NCBI RefSeq assembly: GCF_964204645.1
Contig: NC_134027.1
Location: 17,908,485 to 17,972,484, forward strand
DNA from: Tubulanus polymorphus
Lineage: Eukaryota; Nemertea; Palaeonemertea; Tubulaniformes; Tubulanidae
Direction: 5' to 3'
Length of the DNA stretch: 64,000 nt
In this document: positions 54,016 to 63,984 of the stretch, piece after piece
Position numbering within the stretch: position 1 is the first letter of the stretch
Layout of the letters: every line of letters begins with the position of its first letter
The notes under the pieces: generated by a model
What the model was told of the DNA's origin: nothing
Databases searched by the model: none
Seen by the model: the letters and a program-made list of their open reading frames with translations, nothing else
Made by a program: the position numbers and the translations under genes

Positions 54016-54402
54016 AAAGGTTTCTAACCCCCAAAATTACGCACTAGAGAGCTGCAACTGTTTTGTTTATATAGGTTTATGACTACAGGTCACTGTGCTC
54101 TCTGTGGTGAGGTGAATAACTCCTCCCAGCTTGTCATTCAAAGATTTGAAAATTTGAAGAATGCACTAAGTAAATTGCTAATCTATGCATGAAGGAGGGC
54201 TTAAACTAAATTTTAAGCCATAGATATGACTATATTACATGTTTACACATATCCCTGACAAAAAAGAGGGTCCAAATCGGTTAACTGACAGAGATATTAG
54301 GGAAATTCCAGTTTCAACGCTGGAGCTCTTGACTGCTCCATGGGTTCAGAGATACTGCCACGTCTGACAGATGATGGGCCTTTTATACTTGATTTCGGCC
54401 TT
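54016..54402 (-). repeat. Dispersed repeat, minus copy
   Basis: Reverse-strand match to 20870-21290. It cuts off the end of the minus arm of the virus-like inverted repeat, just inside the SHHLK finger, so it inserted or recombined after the arm existed. Confidence 0.65.
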
Positions 54403-54937
54403 TAAGATGGTGTGATTTATTGCTTCGAGTATAATATTTTCCACAATTACATAACACTTTTTCTTAAGGTTCATATTTAGGTGTTTCGATTTTATTGTCT
54501 AAATTACATTGAATTCTAACATCTTTGAATGATTTTTCATTTGGAATGTCAGGGGTAAATCTTTTTTCTTCTACTCTGAAAAACATTACATAGCATTCTC
54601 TGGAAGGGCAATAACATGAGTGTAAAAATAAAGATTTATGTGAATTCTCATTATTAAGAAGTGATCGTATTTCATCTGTTATTATTAAATGTTGATCTAT
54701 TTCATCAAATGTTGTGAATTTTGGAATTATTGTATTGAATAAGATTTTATCTTTGTCATTCGATAACTCTATTATTAGATAATGATTTTTAAATATCAAT
54801 TCAGTAATATTTTTCACTTGAAAACGAAAACGTTCAGTTTTAATCAAATCTTTAATAGGAATACAATTTCTAATTGTAAAATATTTTTCTAATTCATTTA
54901 AATCGATATCTTTGAATTGTAGTATCTGTTCATTCAT
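54403..54937 (-). pseudogene. Unknown protein with C-terminal finger (minus arm)
   Basis: Counterpart of 52954-53562: MNEQILQFKDIDLNELEKYF start at TAAATG, reading through FFRVEEKRFTPDI without the 35-bp duplication. TAA at 54466-54464 (P then stop) replaces the continuation; the CNCGKYYTRSNK finger follows in another frame, so a one-base change broke it. The last finger residues are cut by the dispersed repeat. Confidence 0.6.
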
Positions 54938-54985
54938 TTATTAGTCATTTTTTTATTAAAATTGATATTTTCTTCAACTCGTTAA

Positions 54986-55279
54986 TTACTCGGTACTTTT
55001 TATATCATTTAACTCATTATTCATATTTCTAATATGAGTTTTAGATTTTAAATGTTCTTTATGATATTTTTTTTCACTGAATGATTGATTACATGTATCA
55101 CATTTATATATTTCTTTTTCATTCTTTAATTCTTCTAATTTAGTTTCTAATATATCATCTTTATATTCTGATTTCAATTTATTTTCTAAATGTGTTTTAG
55201 TTTTATTATGTCTTGCTTTTTGAGATTTATCTATATTAATTTTACATGTCAGGCAGTAGTACTTCTTATTTGTTTCCAT
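54986..55279 (-). CDS. Small two-zinc-finger protein (minus arm)
   Basis: 97 residues, intact: METNKKYYCLTCKINIDKS, then the second finger YKCDTCNQSFSEKK. Differs from the + arm copy at only a few residues, and both are open. The start follows ATTAAA directly. Confidence 0.75.
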   Translation of the reverse strand: METNKKYYCLTCKINIDKSQKARHNKTKTHLENKLKSEYKDDILETKLEELKNEKEIYKCDTCNQSFSEKKYHKEHLKSKTHIRNMNNELNDIKSTE

Positions 55280-55365
55280 TTTAATTACTAATTTTTTATT
55301 AAAATTGATATTTTCTTCAACTCGTTAATTACTCGTTACTTTTATGTTAAAATCAAGAATTTAGT

Positions 55366-55595
55366 AGAGAATAAAATGTTTTGTGAGATCACGTGGAGTC
55401 ACGTGTTACTTATCAGTTGTCAGTTACTCCTTGCCTCCGCCCCTCATGACAACGTGGCGAAGCATTCCTTCGGAGAAACACGAGTAGGATACTTCGTTAT
55501 TTTCACTGACTTCAATTCAATATTTTCAGTGACTGCGTTTTACTGAATTCATTTCGTTCACTTATATTTCAATCATTCAAGGTTAGTGCTTAAAT
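55366..55595. other. Presumed 5' flank of the Ngaro/DIRS element
   Basis: Between the virus-like arm and the SGNH gene. It contains a palindromic CACGTGGAGTCACGTG stretch. It may be the terminal repeat or promoter of the downstream retroelement, but no partner repeat is in the window. Confidence 0.35.
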
Positions 55596-55607
55596 TTGAA
55601 GTCGATT

Positions 55608-56190
55608 ATGCCGATTGACGTACTTATTATGGGTCACTCCTTTGTGCATCGTCTCAGGACTTTCGAGCAGGAGCGCTTTTCCAATCTAGGCCTAGACCCA
55701 GAGGTTAATTTAATTAATTTAGTGGTTAATTGCATTTTTAGGTTTTGGAGGCGCTACAGTTTTACCGTGTGTAAAATCTATCCAACGGTGCCTGCCGAGT
55801 TTTGGTTCAAAATTTGACGTAGTATTCCTCCACTTAGGCGGAAACGATTTAGCCCGTTCGGACCCAAAAAGCTTGGCCTTTTCTTTGGTTGCATTGAGCA
55901 ATTTTCTGTGCAGCACGTACAGCGTGACACACTTATTAATTGGTCAGTCGCTCAGGCGTCTGTCCCTTCCGACAAATTTCAATACCAAGCTAATAGTATT
56001 CAACGAAACTGTGAAACGTTTAGTGTGTGAATCCTTAAATATAACTTTTTGGCAACACAGAGGTTTTTGGGCTGATATCCGGCCATTTCTTCTGAGAGAT
56101 GACGTACATTTAAATGCAAAAGGCATGAAAAAATAGGCTTTTAGTGTGAAGGCAGCTATTGGCCACGCCACAAAGAAATACTTCTAATAG
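55608..56190 (+). pseudogene. SGNH hydrolase-like ORF of an Ngaro/DIRS element
   Basis: Starts MPIDVLIMGHSFVHRLR (block I, GHS). After a frameshift near 55800 it continues FDVVFLHLGGNDLARSD (block III, GGND), TKLIVFNETVKRL and DDVHLNAKGMKK (block V with catalytic Asp and His). TAG at 56134-56136 precedes a last in-frame piece ending at 56188. SGNH/GDSL hydrolase ORFs are a known feature of Ngaro-type DIRS and some LINE elements. The Gag-like and RT pieces downstream on the same strand fit Ngaro. Confidence 0.75.
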
Positions 56191-56299
56191 CTTGGTTTGA
56201 AGCAAGATACATCGTCAATTTGTCATCAAATAAGTTATATGTTTCAATTTGATTATGAATTTTTCTTTTTACATATCTGACATGCATTTATGCAATTTT

Positions 56300-56520
56300 T
56301 AGTTTCATGTGTTTTCAGGGGGTGGCATGTAATTTATCTTTACATGTGTTTTCTCGGGGTGGCACCTATACACGTGTTTTGGGGTTTTTACCTCAACGTA
56401 CCCCTGTTCTCAGGAGGTGGCATGTAATTTATCTTTACATGTGTTTTGTGGCCCTCGCCGCAACCTACCCCTATTCTTTTCGGGGGTGGCATGGATTCAA
56501 TAGATACATACTTAAAATAA
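56300..56520. repeat. Imperfect 95-bp repeats between SGNH and Gag
   Basis: GGTGGCATGTAATTTATCTT occurs at 56321 and 56416, each followed by TACATGTGTTTT, with more GGGGTGGCA fragments nearby. Possibly part of the element's internal repeats. Confidence 0.55.
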
Positions 56521-56706
56521 ATATGTATATTCCATCTTTGTAACGTGTTTTTCTCTCAAAGGACGTTATGTTGCAAAAACCCTTTGTTTAATAATTCATC
56601 GGAATCTTGCGGTTGTTTTTCATACTATTTCCATGATATACGCATTCGGCCAAGATGCTATTCAATTTTCTGCTGGGTTTTTTTTTTCTATTTGCTAATC
56701 TTTTAG

Positions 56707-57716
56707 ATGCCGAGAGCCACGAGAGCTAAGCGTGCAGTCACCAGTAGACAAAAACGCCCTCGTTTGTCTGCGCTTACTGTTGAAGCGGTTGCCACCCCCG
56801 TCAACGCCAGGGACCAACCAACTAACCAAACCAACAACCAACCAACAACCAAACAACCAACGTTCAACCAGATGCGAATGCCGTCACGGATATCGTCATT
56901 CAAAGACTCATCGATAGTCATCTGCTACCAACACGCGACGCCACACAGAACTGCTTCCCGACACCTGTAGTGAATTCTTCCAATCCTGGTGACGTCACAC
57001 AGAACTTTTTTTCGACACCTGTGGAGAATCCTCCCATTCCTGGTGAGCAACTTATCAGCGAGTTACTTACGTCCTCGCTTCCTTTGGACTTAGCAGTGTC
57101 GGAAAAAAATAAAGTCCGATATTTGGGCAGATAGATATATTGATTTGTCGGCTCTTTTGATCGGTACTAAATCTGCCGAAGTTGACACACTTCGTGCTAC
57201 CCTTTCTGAGAAAGCAGATTTAACATTGTGTAAACCTAGACTCAAACAGTTGACATCCATTTACGAATGGAACAAAACATTCGATATCTTCATGTCTGTC
57301 TACGTGCAAAGACATTCCGATGTTCAGGTTTTCCGTCAGCTGTTGAAATATGCTAGCACTATCCGTCAATTTGCTAATGATTTTGGTTTTCCCGCCGCAA
57401 AGAGCTACGATTAGCAATTCCGCCGATTCAGAGCGGTTTCTCCATCTCTGGCGTGGTCTAATGTTCACCATGAACTCTGGCTACGGTGTAGTACTTTAAG
57501 ATCGGTAGATCAAAAGAAGCCCTTTCTTGCGAAGCCCCACCGACAGACAAAGCGTTTTCCGGACGGTTTCTGCTGGAAGTTCTGCCAGACTGGAACCTGC
57601 CAGTATAAGCTCTGTAGAAGAAAGTATGAATGCCCCCATTGCGGTAAAAAACATGCAGCTGACTCATGCACTGCCCAAAATTATTCCGACACCAATAAAA
57701 CCGCACAACTTAGATA
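56707..57716 (+). pseudogene. Gag-like protein of the Ngaro/DIRS element
   Basis: ATG at 56707 (MPRATRAKRAVTSRQKRPRL) after an acceptor-like TCTTTTAG. Two frameshifts follow, about 56860 and 57113. The conserved part reads IYEWNKTFDIFMSVYVQRH, KYASTIRQFANDFGFP, TAG at 57412-57414, FRRFRAVSPSLAWSNVHHEL, and ends in a cysteine-rich FCWKFCQTGTCQ/CPHCGKKH module. This matches ORF1 proteins of Ngaro-like elements. Dead copy. Confidence 0.7.
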
Positions 57717-57950
57717 ATTTGCTAATTGGTTTCAAACAGCGGAAGTTTCTGGTTTCTGGTTTTACTAACGGGTTTCGTTAAGGATCGGCGACTCAAAGAC
57801 CATATACTTTGGACATCCCAAAGAATCACAAACGTTTTTTAGATTGTCCTTCCATAGCGAAGGAAAACATTTGGCATGAATTTGTCCTAGGCCGTATTGC
57901 CGGTCCTTTCACCACACCTGTTCATAAAAATTATGTATGTAGCCCAATGG
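57640..57950 (+). pseudogene. N-terminus of DIRS/Ngaro reverse transcriptase, interrupted
   Basis: Overlaps the end of Gag in another frame. PIKPHNLDNLLIGF, then VSGFTNGFR, TAA at 57779-57781, then KENIWHEFVLGRIAGPFTTP and YVCSPMG: the opening blocks of DIRS-order RT (GRIAGPF). The reading ends at about 57950 where the AT-rich PolB element begins; the remaining RT should reappear beyond the window if the insertion is simple. Confidence 0.75.
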
Positions 57951-58291
57951 GCACACTCCTAATTCAAGTAGAAATCATTATTATTTCACATTTGGAAAAT
58001 TTCTCAACCATTCAACCTTTAACCTAGAACAACTAAACCCCTATTACTCTTAAAATATTCATATGCATGAATAAAATATATATGAATAGCATTTGAATTG
58101 ATTATTCAATATAAAAGTGTAAGCTCTTATAGAATAGATATATAGATATATTTTAAACATTATTTCAATATTCATATTTGTATGAGTTAGATTTTTAAAC
58201 ATTAAAAGTGTTAGTAAAGTGTGATTGAAATAATTCATATATAAATCATTGAACTTCTAAAATCAATTTAAAAAAAAAATTTAGTATTAAA

Positions 58292-61200
58292 ATGGAAGCA
58301 AATAAGTACTACTGTCCAACATGTAATATCAATATAGATAAATCCCAAAAATCAAGACACAATAAAACTAAAACACATTTAGAGAATAAATTGAAATTAG
58401 AATATGAAGATGATATATTAGAAACTAAATTAGATGAATTAAAGAATGAAAAATAAATATATAAATGTGATACATGTAATCAATCATTCAGTGATAAAAG
58501 ATATTATAATGAACATTTAAAATCTAAAAGTCATATTAGAAATAAGAATAATGATATTTTAGGTGAAGATTATTTTGATAAAGATAATGATAAGAAACAG
58601 AAGACCATTAAAAACATAAAAAATAAATTAAACAATAAAAGACCATACATGGAAGATGTAAGAAAATATATTAATTCATTAGATAATAAAAAAGATATAG
58701 AGATAACCGAAGCATTTAAAAGTGATATTGGCCCAGCAGCTATCGAGTTTAAATTTCATAAAGGAAAAACATTAGAAGAAAATAAAAAACATTTAGAAAA
58801 TATGAAAGAAATAATAAAAATAATAACTGATGTTGAATACCCTAAAATTAGTATATCAGTTAAAGTAAAGTTTATAAAATCTGAAGATAAACCAATATAT
58901 AATATAAATTCGCATTCACAACATATTATATATAAACAACATATAGATGATAAATTAGATAAATGTTATAATGAAGTAAAAACTAAAATAGAAGAGAAAT
59001 ATTTTGAAGGATCTGGTTTAATATTTGATGAAATAATATTTATGACTTTACATGTGTATAACACAAAATGTAGTAAGTTAACTAAATCAAAACCAATTGA
59101 TGAAAATAATGTATCATATTATAAAGAACCAGATATTGAAGCATCGAGTTATATCAAATTACCATTTAAAACTAATGCCGTAATAAATGTACAAAATGAA
59201 GATGATAAATGTTTTCTATGGCCTATAATTAGTTGCTTACATCCTGCAACTGATAATATTTGTAGATTAACTCATTATAAACCATCTGAAAATAATTATA
59301 AGATAGATAAGTATCCTGTTATAATTAAAAATATCCCAAAAATAGAAAGAGATAATAATATAAAGATAAATGCATTTTATCTAATCAAATTGCCAAATAC
59401 AAAAGGTAACAATATAAAACATTATACATTAGACCCTTTATATCTAACAAAAGATTATGATTCAAATGGTGTTATAGATACATTATATTATGAGAATCAT
59501 TATATGTGGATTAAAAGAATTGATTTATTTTTTAAATCAGAAAATGATTTTGATAATAAAATATATCTATGTAGAAAATGTTTACATAAATTCAGAACTG
59601 AAAGTGCATTATTAAATCATAAACAATTATGTGAAAATCATGATTATTGTCAATTAGTTTTACCAAATGAAAAAGATAAAATATTAGAATTCAAGAAATA
59701 TGATTACAAAAATAAAGTACCATTTGTAATATATGGAGATTTTGAATCATTAATTAAGAATTAACTGATCAAGATAGAAAAGAAATATATTATAAAAGAA
59801 AGAAATTAAATTCTAATGAAAATGATTTTTTAGATGAACCACCAATAACAAATACTATCAAAAAGATTCATCAATCAGCTGCAGCTTTCGGGTTATATAT
59901 TAAATCTGATTATCCAGAACTAATTAAAAGTGAATATTATCATTACAGAAATGAAAATGTTATCAATCATTTTTGTGACTTATTAATTGAATATGAAATA
60001 AAATTTAATGAAAAGTTAAATAAAAATATAGAAATTATAATGACAGAAGAAGATAAAGAAGCATTTGAGTTTGCAGATAAATGTTATTATTGTGAAAAGA
60101 TATTTAATTATAAAGATAAAAAAGTAAGAGACCATGATCATTTGAATGGAAAGTTTAGAGGCGCTGCACATGAGAATTGTAACTTACAATTGTAAATTAA
60201 CTTTGTACCAGTTATATTTCATAATCTATCAGGATATGATGCACATTTATTCATCAAACAGTTATGCCATAAAATAGAAGAAATCAATAATGAAATAGAA
60301 AGATTAAATTCAAATAGATCAAAAGATAAAATACCAACTTATAAATTTAGAATGTTAGCTAAAACATCTGAGAATTATATATCATTCCAATTTGGTTGCC
60401 TAATTTATAGATTAGATTTATAGATAGATTTATAGATTCATATAGATTTTTAAATAGTTCATTGGATAACTTATCAAAATCATTAGTTGATGATGAATTA
60501 AAAATATTAAAGCAACACTACCCAAATAATGATGATTTTCAATTAATGAGATATAAAGGCGCAATTCCATATTCATTTTATAAATCACATAATGATTTTA
60601 ACATAACTGAATTATTAAAAGAACAATTCTATGATGAATAAAGAAATGAATATGTTAAAGATGAAGTATATAATAGAACATTGAATATTTGGAATCATTT
60701 TAGAATGAAAAATCATGGGCAATTAGTCGATTTATATCTAAAATCAGATGTATCATTATTAACCGATGTATTCGAAAGGTTTAGAGATGTAAACTAAAGA
60801 GGAGGAGTTTCAGGTGTATTAGGTGATAGATATTTCAATGTAAATGATAACCCTGGATATAAGTTATTATATATAGATGCAAATAATTTGTATGGTTGGG
60901 CAATGATGGAACCACAACCTTATGGAGTATTTGAATTAACTGAAGTTTCACAACATGAAAATAATGATAAATTTGATTGGAAGAAAAGAATTCTAGATAT
61001 TGCAGATGATTCAGATACTGGTTACTTCTTTGTTGTAGATTTAGAATATCCTGAACATATTAAATTTAAATCTAGAAATCTAGCTTACTGTCCCGAACAT
61101 AAAACTGTAACTCATGAAGAATTATCAAATTATCAAAAAAGAATTAAACCCGAAAATCATATTCATACAGAAAAGTTAATGGTAACTCAAGAAGATAAAT

Positions 61201-62210
61201 ATAATTATGTAGTACATTATAGAATGTTAAAGTTTTATTTGAATCGAGGAATGATTCTAAAAAAAGTACATCGATATATTTCATTTAGTCAATCTAAGTG
61301 GTTAGAAAAATATATAGATTTTAACACCAAACAGAGAACTGAAGCTAAAACTGATTTTGAGAAAGATTTCTTCAAGTTAATGAATAATGCATTCTATGGT
61401 AAGACTTGTGAAAATAATAGAAATAGAAATGATATTGAGTTAGTTAGTAATGGTAAAAGAATTAGACATTTACAATCATATCCTAAGTTCATTGTTAACA
61501 GAATATTTGATGAAAATTTAGCTGCAGTTAAGATGAGAAGAACATCAATGAAATTTAATAAACCAATCTATGTTGGCGCATCAGTTTTAGAATTATCAAA
61601 ATTACTAATGTATGAATTCTATTATAATGTATAACAACCACTTTTTGGAGAAAAACATATAGAAATATTATATTGTGATACCGATTCTTACATATTAAAG
61701 ATAAAAACTGATAACATAACAGATGATTTAAAAACATTAAAACATCATTTTGATTTTAGTAACTATCCTAAAGATCATGAATTGTTTAGCAATGATAATA
61801 AAAAAGTTCCTGGTAAATTCAAAGATGAATTAGGTGGTGAAGAAATGATTGAATTCATCGGTATTAGATCTAAAATGTATTCATATAAAACTAAAGAACA
61901 TGAAGCTAAAAAGTTAAAAGGAATAACCAAAAGTGTAGTAGAAAAGAATATTCATTTCAAAGATTACATCAATTGTATATTCAATGAAGAAGTTAGAAAA
62001 CATAAGATGAGATGTTTAAGATCTGAAGATCATGAAATGTTTATTGAAGAAATTGAAAAGATTAGTCTAAACCCATTTGATGATAAAAGATATATTTTAG
62101 ATGATGGAATTCATACAGTTGCTTATGGTTGTAATTTAGATGAATACTTAAAATTTAAGAGAGAAGAAACAAAAGAGAACGAGATAATGAAAAGAATTCT
62201 AACGTGTTAA
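58292..62210 (+). pseudogene. polB: Protein-primed family B DNA polymerase with zinc fingers (broken)
   Basis: The ATG at 58292 (MEANKYYCPTC) opens two C2H2-like fingers. A region with DDKCFLW (Cys near 59210) and NHYMWIK (His near 59498) resembles a papain-like fold; a third finger (YLCRKC) and the exonuclease DFES (about 59740) follow. Then come an endonuclease VII-like CYYCEK...VRDHDHLNGKFRGAAH zinc unit (60080-60189) and FHNLSGYDAHLFIK. Polymerase motifs are A (IDANNLYGW, about 60870), B (KLMNNAFYGKT, about 61377) and C (YCDTDS, 61671-61688). Lesions: TAA at 58454, 60193, 60639, 60795 and 61632; a frameshift with stop at 59762; a short tandem duplication with TAG at 60421; and probably a deletion at 60795. 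Not functional as it stands. Confidence 0.9.
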
Positions 62211-62239
62211 TCAAATTTTAATAAAAATATGTATTATAA

Positions 62240-62593
62240 ATGGAGAGTAAACAAGCGCACAGTGAGAACAACAAATCATTTCTAGATAGAATAAAAGATA
62301 CTTCAAATGTCAAATCAGTAGATTATAAATTTAAGAAGTTAAAAGAATTAATAATCCATAAGAAATATCTAATTACAAATATTGATACAGTTACTAACAA
62401 ATATGGAGATAAATTAGTTATACACTTAGAATATGAAGGATTAAAAGGAAATACAAATAAATTCAGAACATATTTACCAGATAGATTTCATAGATTATCA
62501 AGTGAAGATCTAGAAGAATTATGTTCTGGAGATTTCTATTTCGTATACAAAGGTAAGAATGAAAAAGGGCACCATGAAATAGATTTCGAATAA
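62240..62593 (+). CDS. 117-residue protein, possibly ssDNA-binding
   Basis: Intact. Core KKYLITNIDTVTNKYGDKLV, then HLEYEGLKG and FRTYLPDRFHRLSSEDLEEL, a compact beta-rich pattern I associate with small OB-like proteins in PolB-type elements. This is weak evidence. It follows PolB by 29 bases, and its start is TAAATG with a TCAAATTTTAATAAAAAT motif just upstream, like the start at 52954. Confidence 0.6.
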   Translation: MESKQAHSENNKSFLDRIKDTSNVKSVDYKFKKLKELIIHKKYLITNIDTVTNKYGDKLVIHLEYEGLKGNTNKFRTYLPDRFHRLSSEDLEELCSGDFYFVYKGKNEKGHHEIDFE

Positions 62594-62610
62594 GAAAATA
62601 TGTAAAATAA

Positions 62611-63369
62611 ATGGTAGAATTAAAAGAATACAGAATATTTGTTGATTCTAGAAAACTTACAAATTATAAATCACATAATTTACTAGTTCAATTAGATAGA
62701 GAATTTAAGAATTGTGTTGATTTAAAATTAGTTAATATAAGTTTATGTAATTCTTTTCATAATATATCGAATAAAAGTCTTGATCATTTAGCTTTTAAAA
62801 TTCATGTTAGAAATTTGAATAAATGGTTTCATCTTTATCTAAAATCAGGATTATATAATTTAGAAACATTGGCGCAAGAAATTAATAGAAGAGCTCGTTT
62901 AAAAATGGGTGCAGCTGCTAGATTTGAAATTAAATTTATCAAAAGTGATAGTTCGAATAAAATAAGAATAAAGTTAACTAATGAACAACATAGATTTCTA
63001 GTAAGAAAACCTTTAGCTAAACTGTTTGGAATTCTCCCGGATAGAGATTATTCAAGTATCGAAAGTTATACAAATTTAATGACTTTTACACATTTTTATA
63101 TTTATTGCAATTCAATCAATCCTACAAAAACATTTGAAGCAACTAAAGATACAATTTGTAATTCTAGTATATTAAATATTTTACCATTAAAAAATGTCAA
63201 GCAATTTGGAACTCAAATAAATTATAATTCAACTGAATGTGATTTTAAACCTTGTATTCCACATTTCAATAATTTTAAATTAGAAATAAGAAATCATAAT
63301 AATGGTTATTTAATTGATTTGAATAACTTTCCTGTGATATATGAATTAGTTATAAGATGTAGAGAGTAA
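62611..63369 (+). CDS. Penton-like minor capsid protein (tentative)
   Basis: Intact, 252 residues. N-terminus KEYRIFVDSRKLTNYKSHNL; middle GLYNLETLAQEINRRARL and LAKLFGIL; C-terminus LEIRNHNNGYLIDLNNFPVI and ELVIRCRE. The opening 'V/IDSR' phrase, the 'Gly-x-Tyr...L...Asn' helix and the closing 'I-R-N-x-G-x-L-I-D-(F/L)' strand are, as I recall, characteristic of jelly-roll penton-type minor capsid proteins in Polintons and related viruses. Starts at TAAATG, 15 bases after the previous stop. Alternative: another structural or tail-like protein. Confidence 0.5.
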   Translation: MVELKEYRIFVDSRKLTNYKSHNLLVQLDREFKNCVDLKLVNISLCNSFHNISNKSLDHLAFKIHVRNLNKWFHLYLKSGLYNLETLAQEINRRARLKMGAAARFEIKFIKSDSSNKIRIKLTNEQHRFLVRKPLAKLFGILPDRDYSSIESYTNLMTFTHFYIYCNSINPTKTFEATKDTICNSSILNILPLKNVKQFGTQINYNSTECDFKPCIPHFNNFKLEIRNHNNGYLIDLNNFPVIYELVIRCRE

Positions 63370-63385
63370 TTTTTTCATTATATAA

Positions 63386-63673
63386 ATGAATATAACTGTT
63401 GGACCGAGTATATGTTTTGGGTTTGATTTTAAACATGAGAAAGAAATGAAATTTAACATTAATGATGTAATTACACATATTAGAAATATTGCATTTTCTA
63501 ATGAAACAACATTTGAGTATGAAACAACAATAGATAAAGAAACTTTAAATGTAGAAAAGATTACTAATGTCATTAGAGAATCTTTAAGATTTTATGAATT
63601 AGATGAAGATTTTATCATCGATGATATTAAAAAAATAATAATTGAAATACAAATGAAACTAGTAATGAAATAA
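63386..63673 (+). CDS. 95-residue protein of unknown function
   Basis: Intact: MNITVGPSICFGFDFKHEKE, then INDVITHIRNIAFSNE, ending IIIEIQMKLVMK. No family recognised. Starts at TATAAATG, 14 bases after the penton-like gene's stop, so it is probably part of the same gene cluster. Confidence 0.55.
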   Translation: MNITVGPSICFGFDFKHEKEMKFNINDVITHIRNIAFSNETTFEYETTIDKETLNVEKITNVIRESLRFYELDEDFIIDDIKKIIIEIQMKLVMK

Positions 63674-63738
63674 ATGTTGAACTAATCATCACTAAGATAA
63701 CGAAATATTTTGAAGATGGTAATTTTTTTGATAAATAA

Positions 63739-63960
63739 ATGAGTGATAATAAGTGGATAATAACTGGATTATCTAATGGAGCATTACTATCAGTTGGAAC
63801 TGTTGGTTATTCAATGGTATTAAAAAAAGTATTTAAAATGGGAAGTGTTAATGTTGATAGATTTGATATAAATGATATTTTAAAATTAACATTAGCAGTT
63901 ACTTTATCTAATTTAACTATTGATTATTTGGAAAAACAAAAATATATTCCTCCCATATAA
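63739..63960 (+). CDS. 73-residue membrane protein
   Basis: Intact. One clear hydrophobic segment GLSNGALLSVGTVGYSMVL and a second weaker one LKLTLAVTLSNLTI; C-terminus YLEKQKYIPPI. It starts at ATAAATAAATG and its stop is directly followed by the next ATG (TAAATG). Small membrane proteins of this type occur in virions of related elements; the role here is unknown. Confidence 0.55.
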   Translation: MSDNKWIITGLSNGALLSVGTVGYSMVLKKVFKMGSVNVDRFDINDILKLTLAVTLSNLTIDYLEKQKYIPPI

Positions 63961-63984
63961 ATGCGTAATTATTTTACTAAATAA
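63961..63984 (+). other. Seven-codon ORF between two TAAATG starts
   Basis: ATG directly after the TAA of the membrane protein gives MRNYFTK and TAA, which again directly precedes an ATG. Probably spacer or a leader peptide; it may be chance. Confidence 0.25.

Larger units (their letters stand above)
52564..55328. mobile_element. Virus-like inverted repeat with 0.93-kb arms
   Basis: The arm 52564-53524 (+) is repeated inverted at 55328-54402. Both start TTAACGAGTTGAAGA and encode the same two proteins in the same order. The arms differ by scattered substitutions and one 35-bp tandem duplication in the + arm. The spacer holds small ORFs and an unrelated dispersed repeat (54016-54402). Composition is very AT-rich. 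This could be a defective linear element with long terminal inverted repeats (as in Polintons) or a head-to-head integration. Confidence 0.8.

Noticed and set aside
58292-62210. Five in-frame TAA codons in PolB as a reassigned sense codon
   Set aside because: Comparison with the sister copies and family pattern puts different residues at the TAA sites, and frameshifts and a TAG are also present, so decay is the better explanation.
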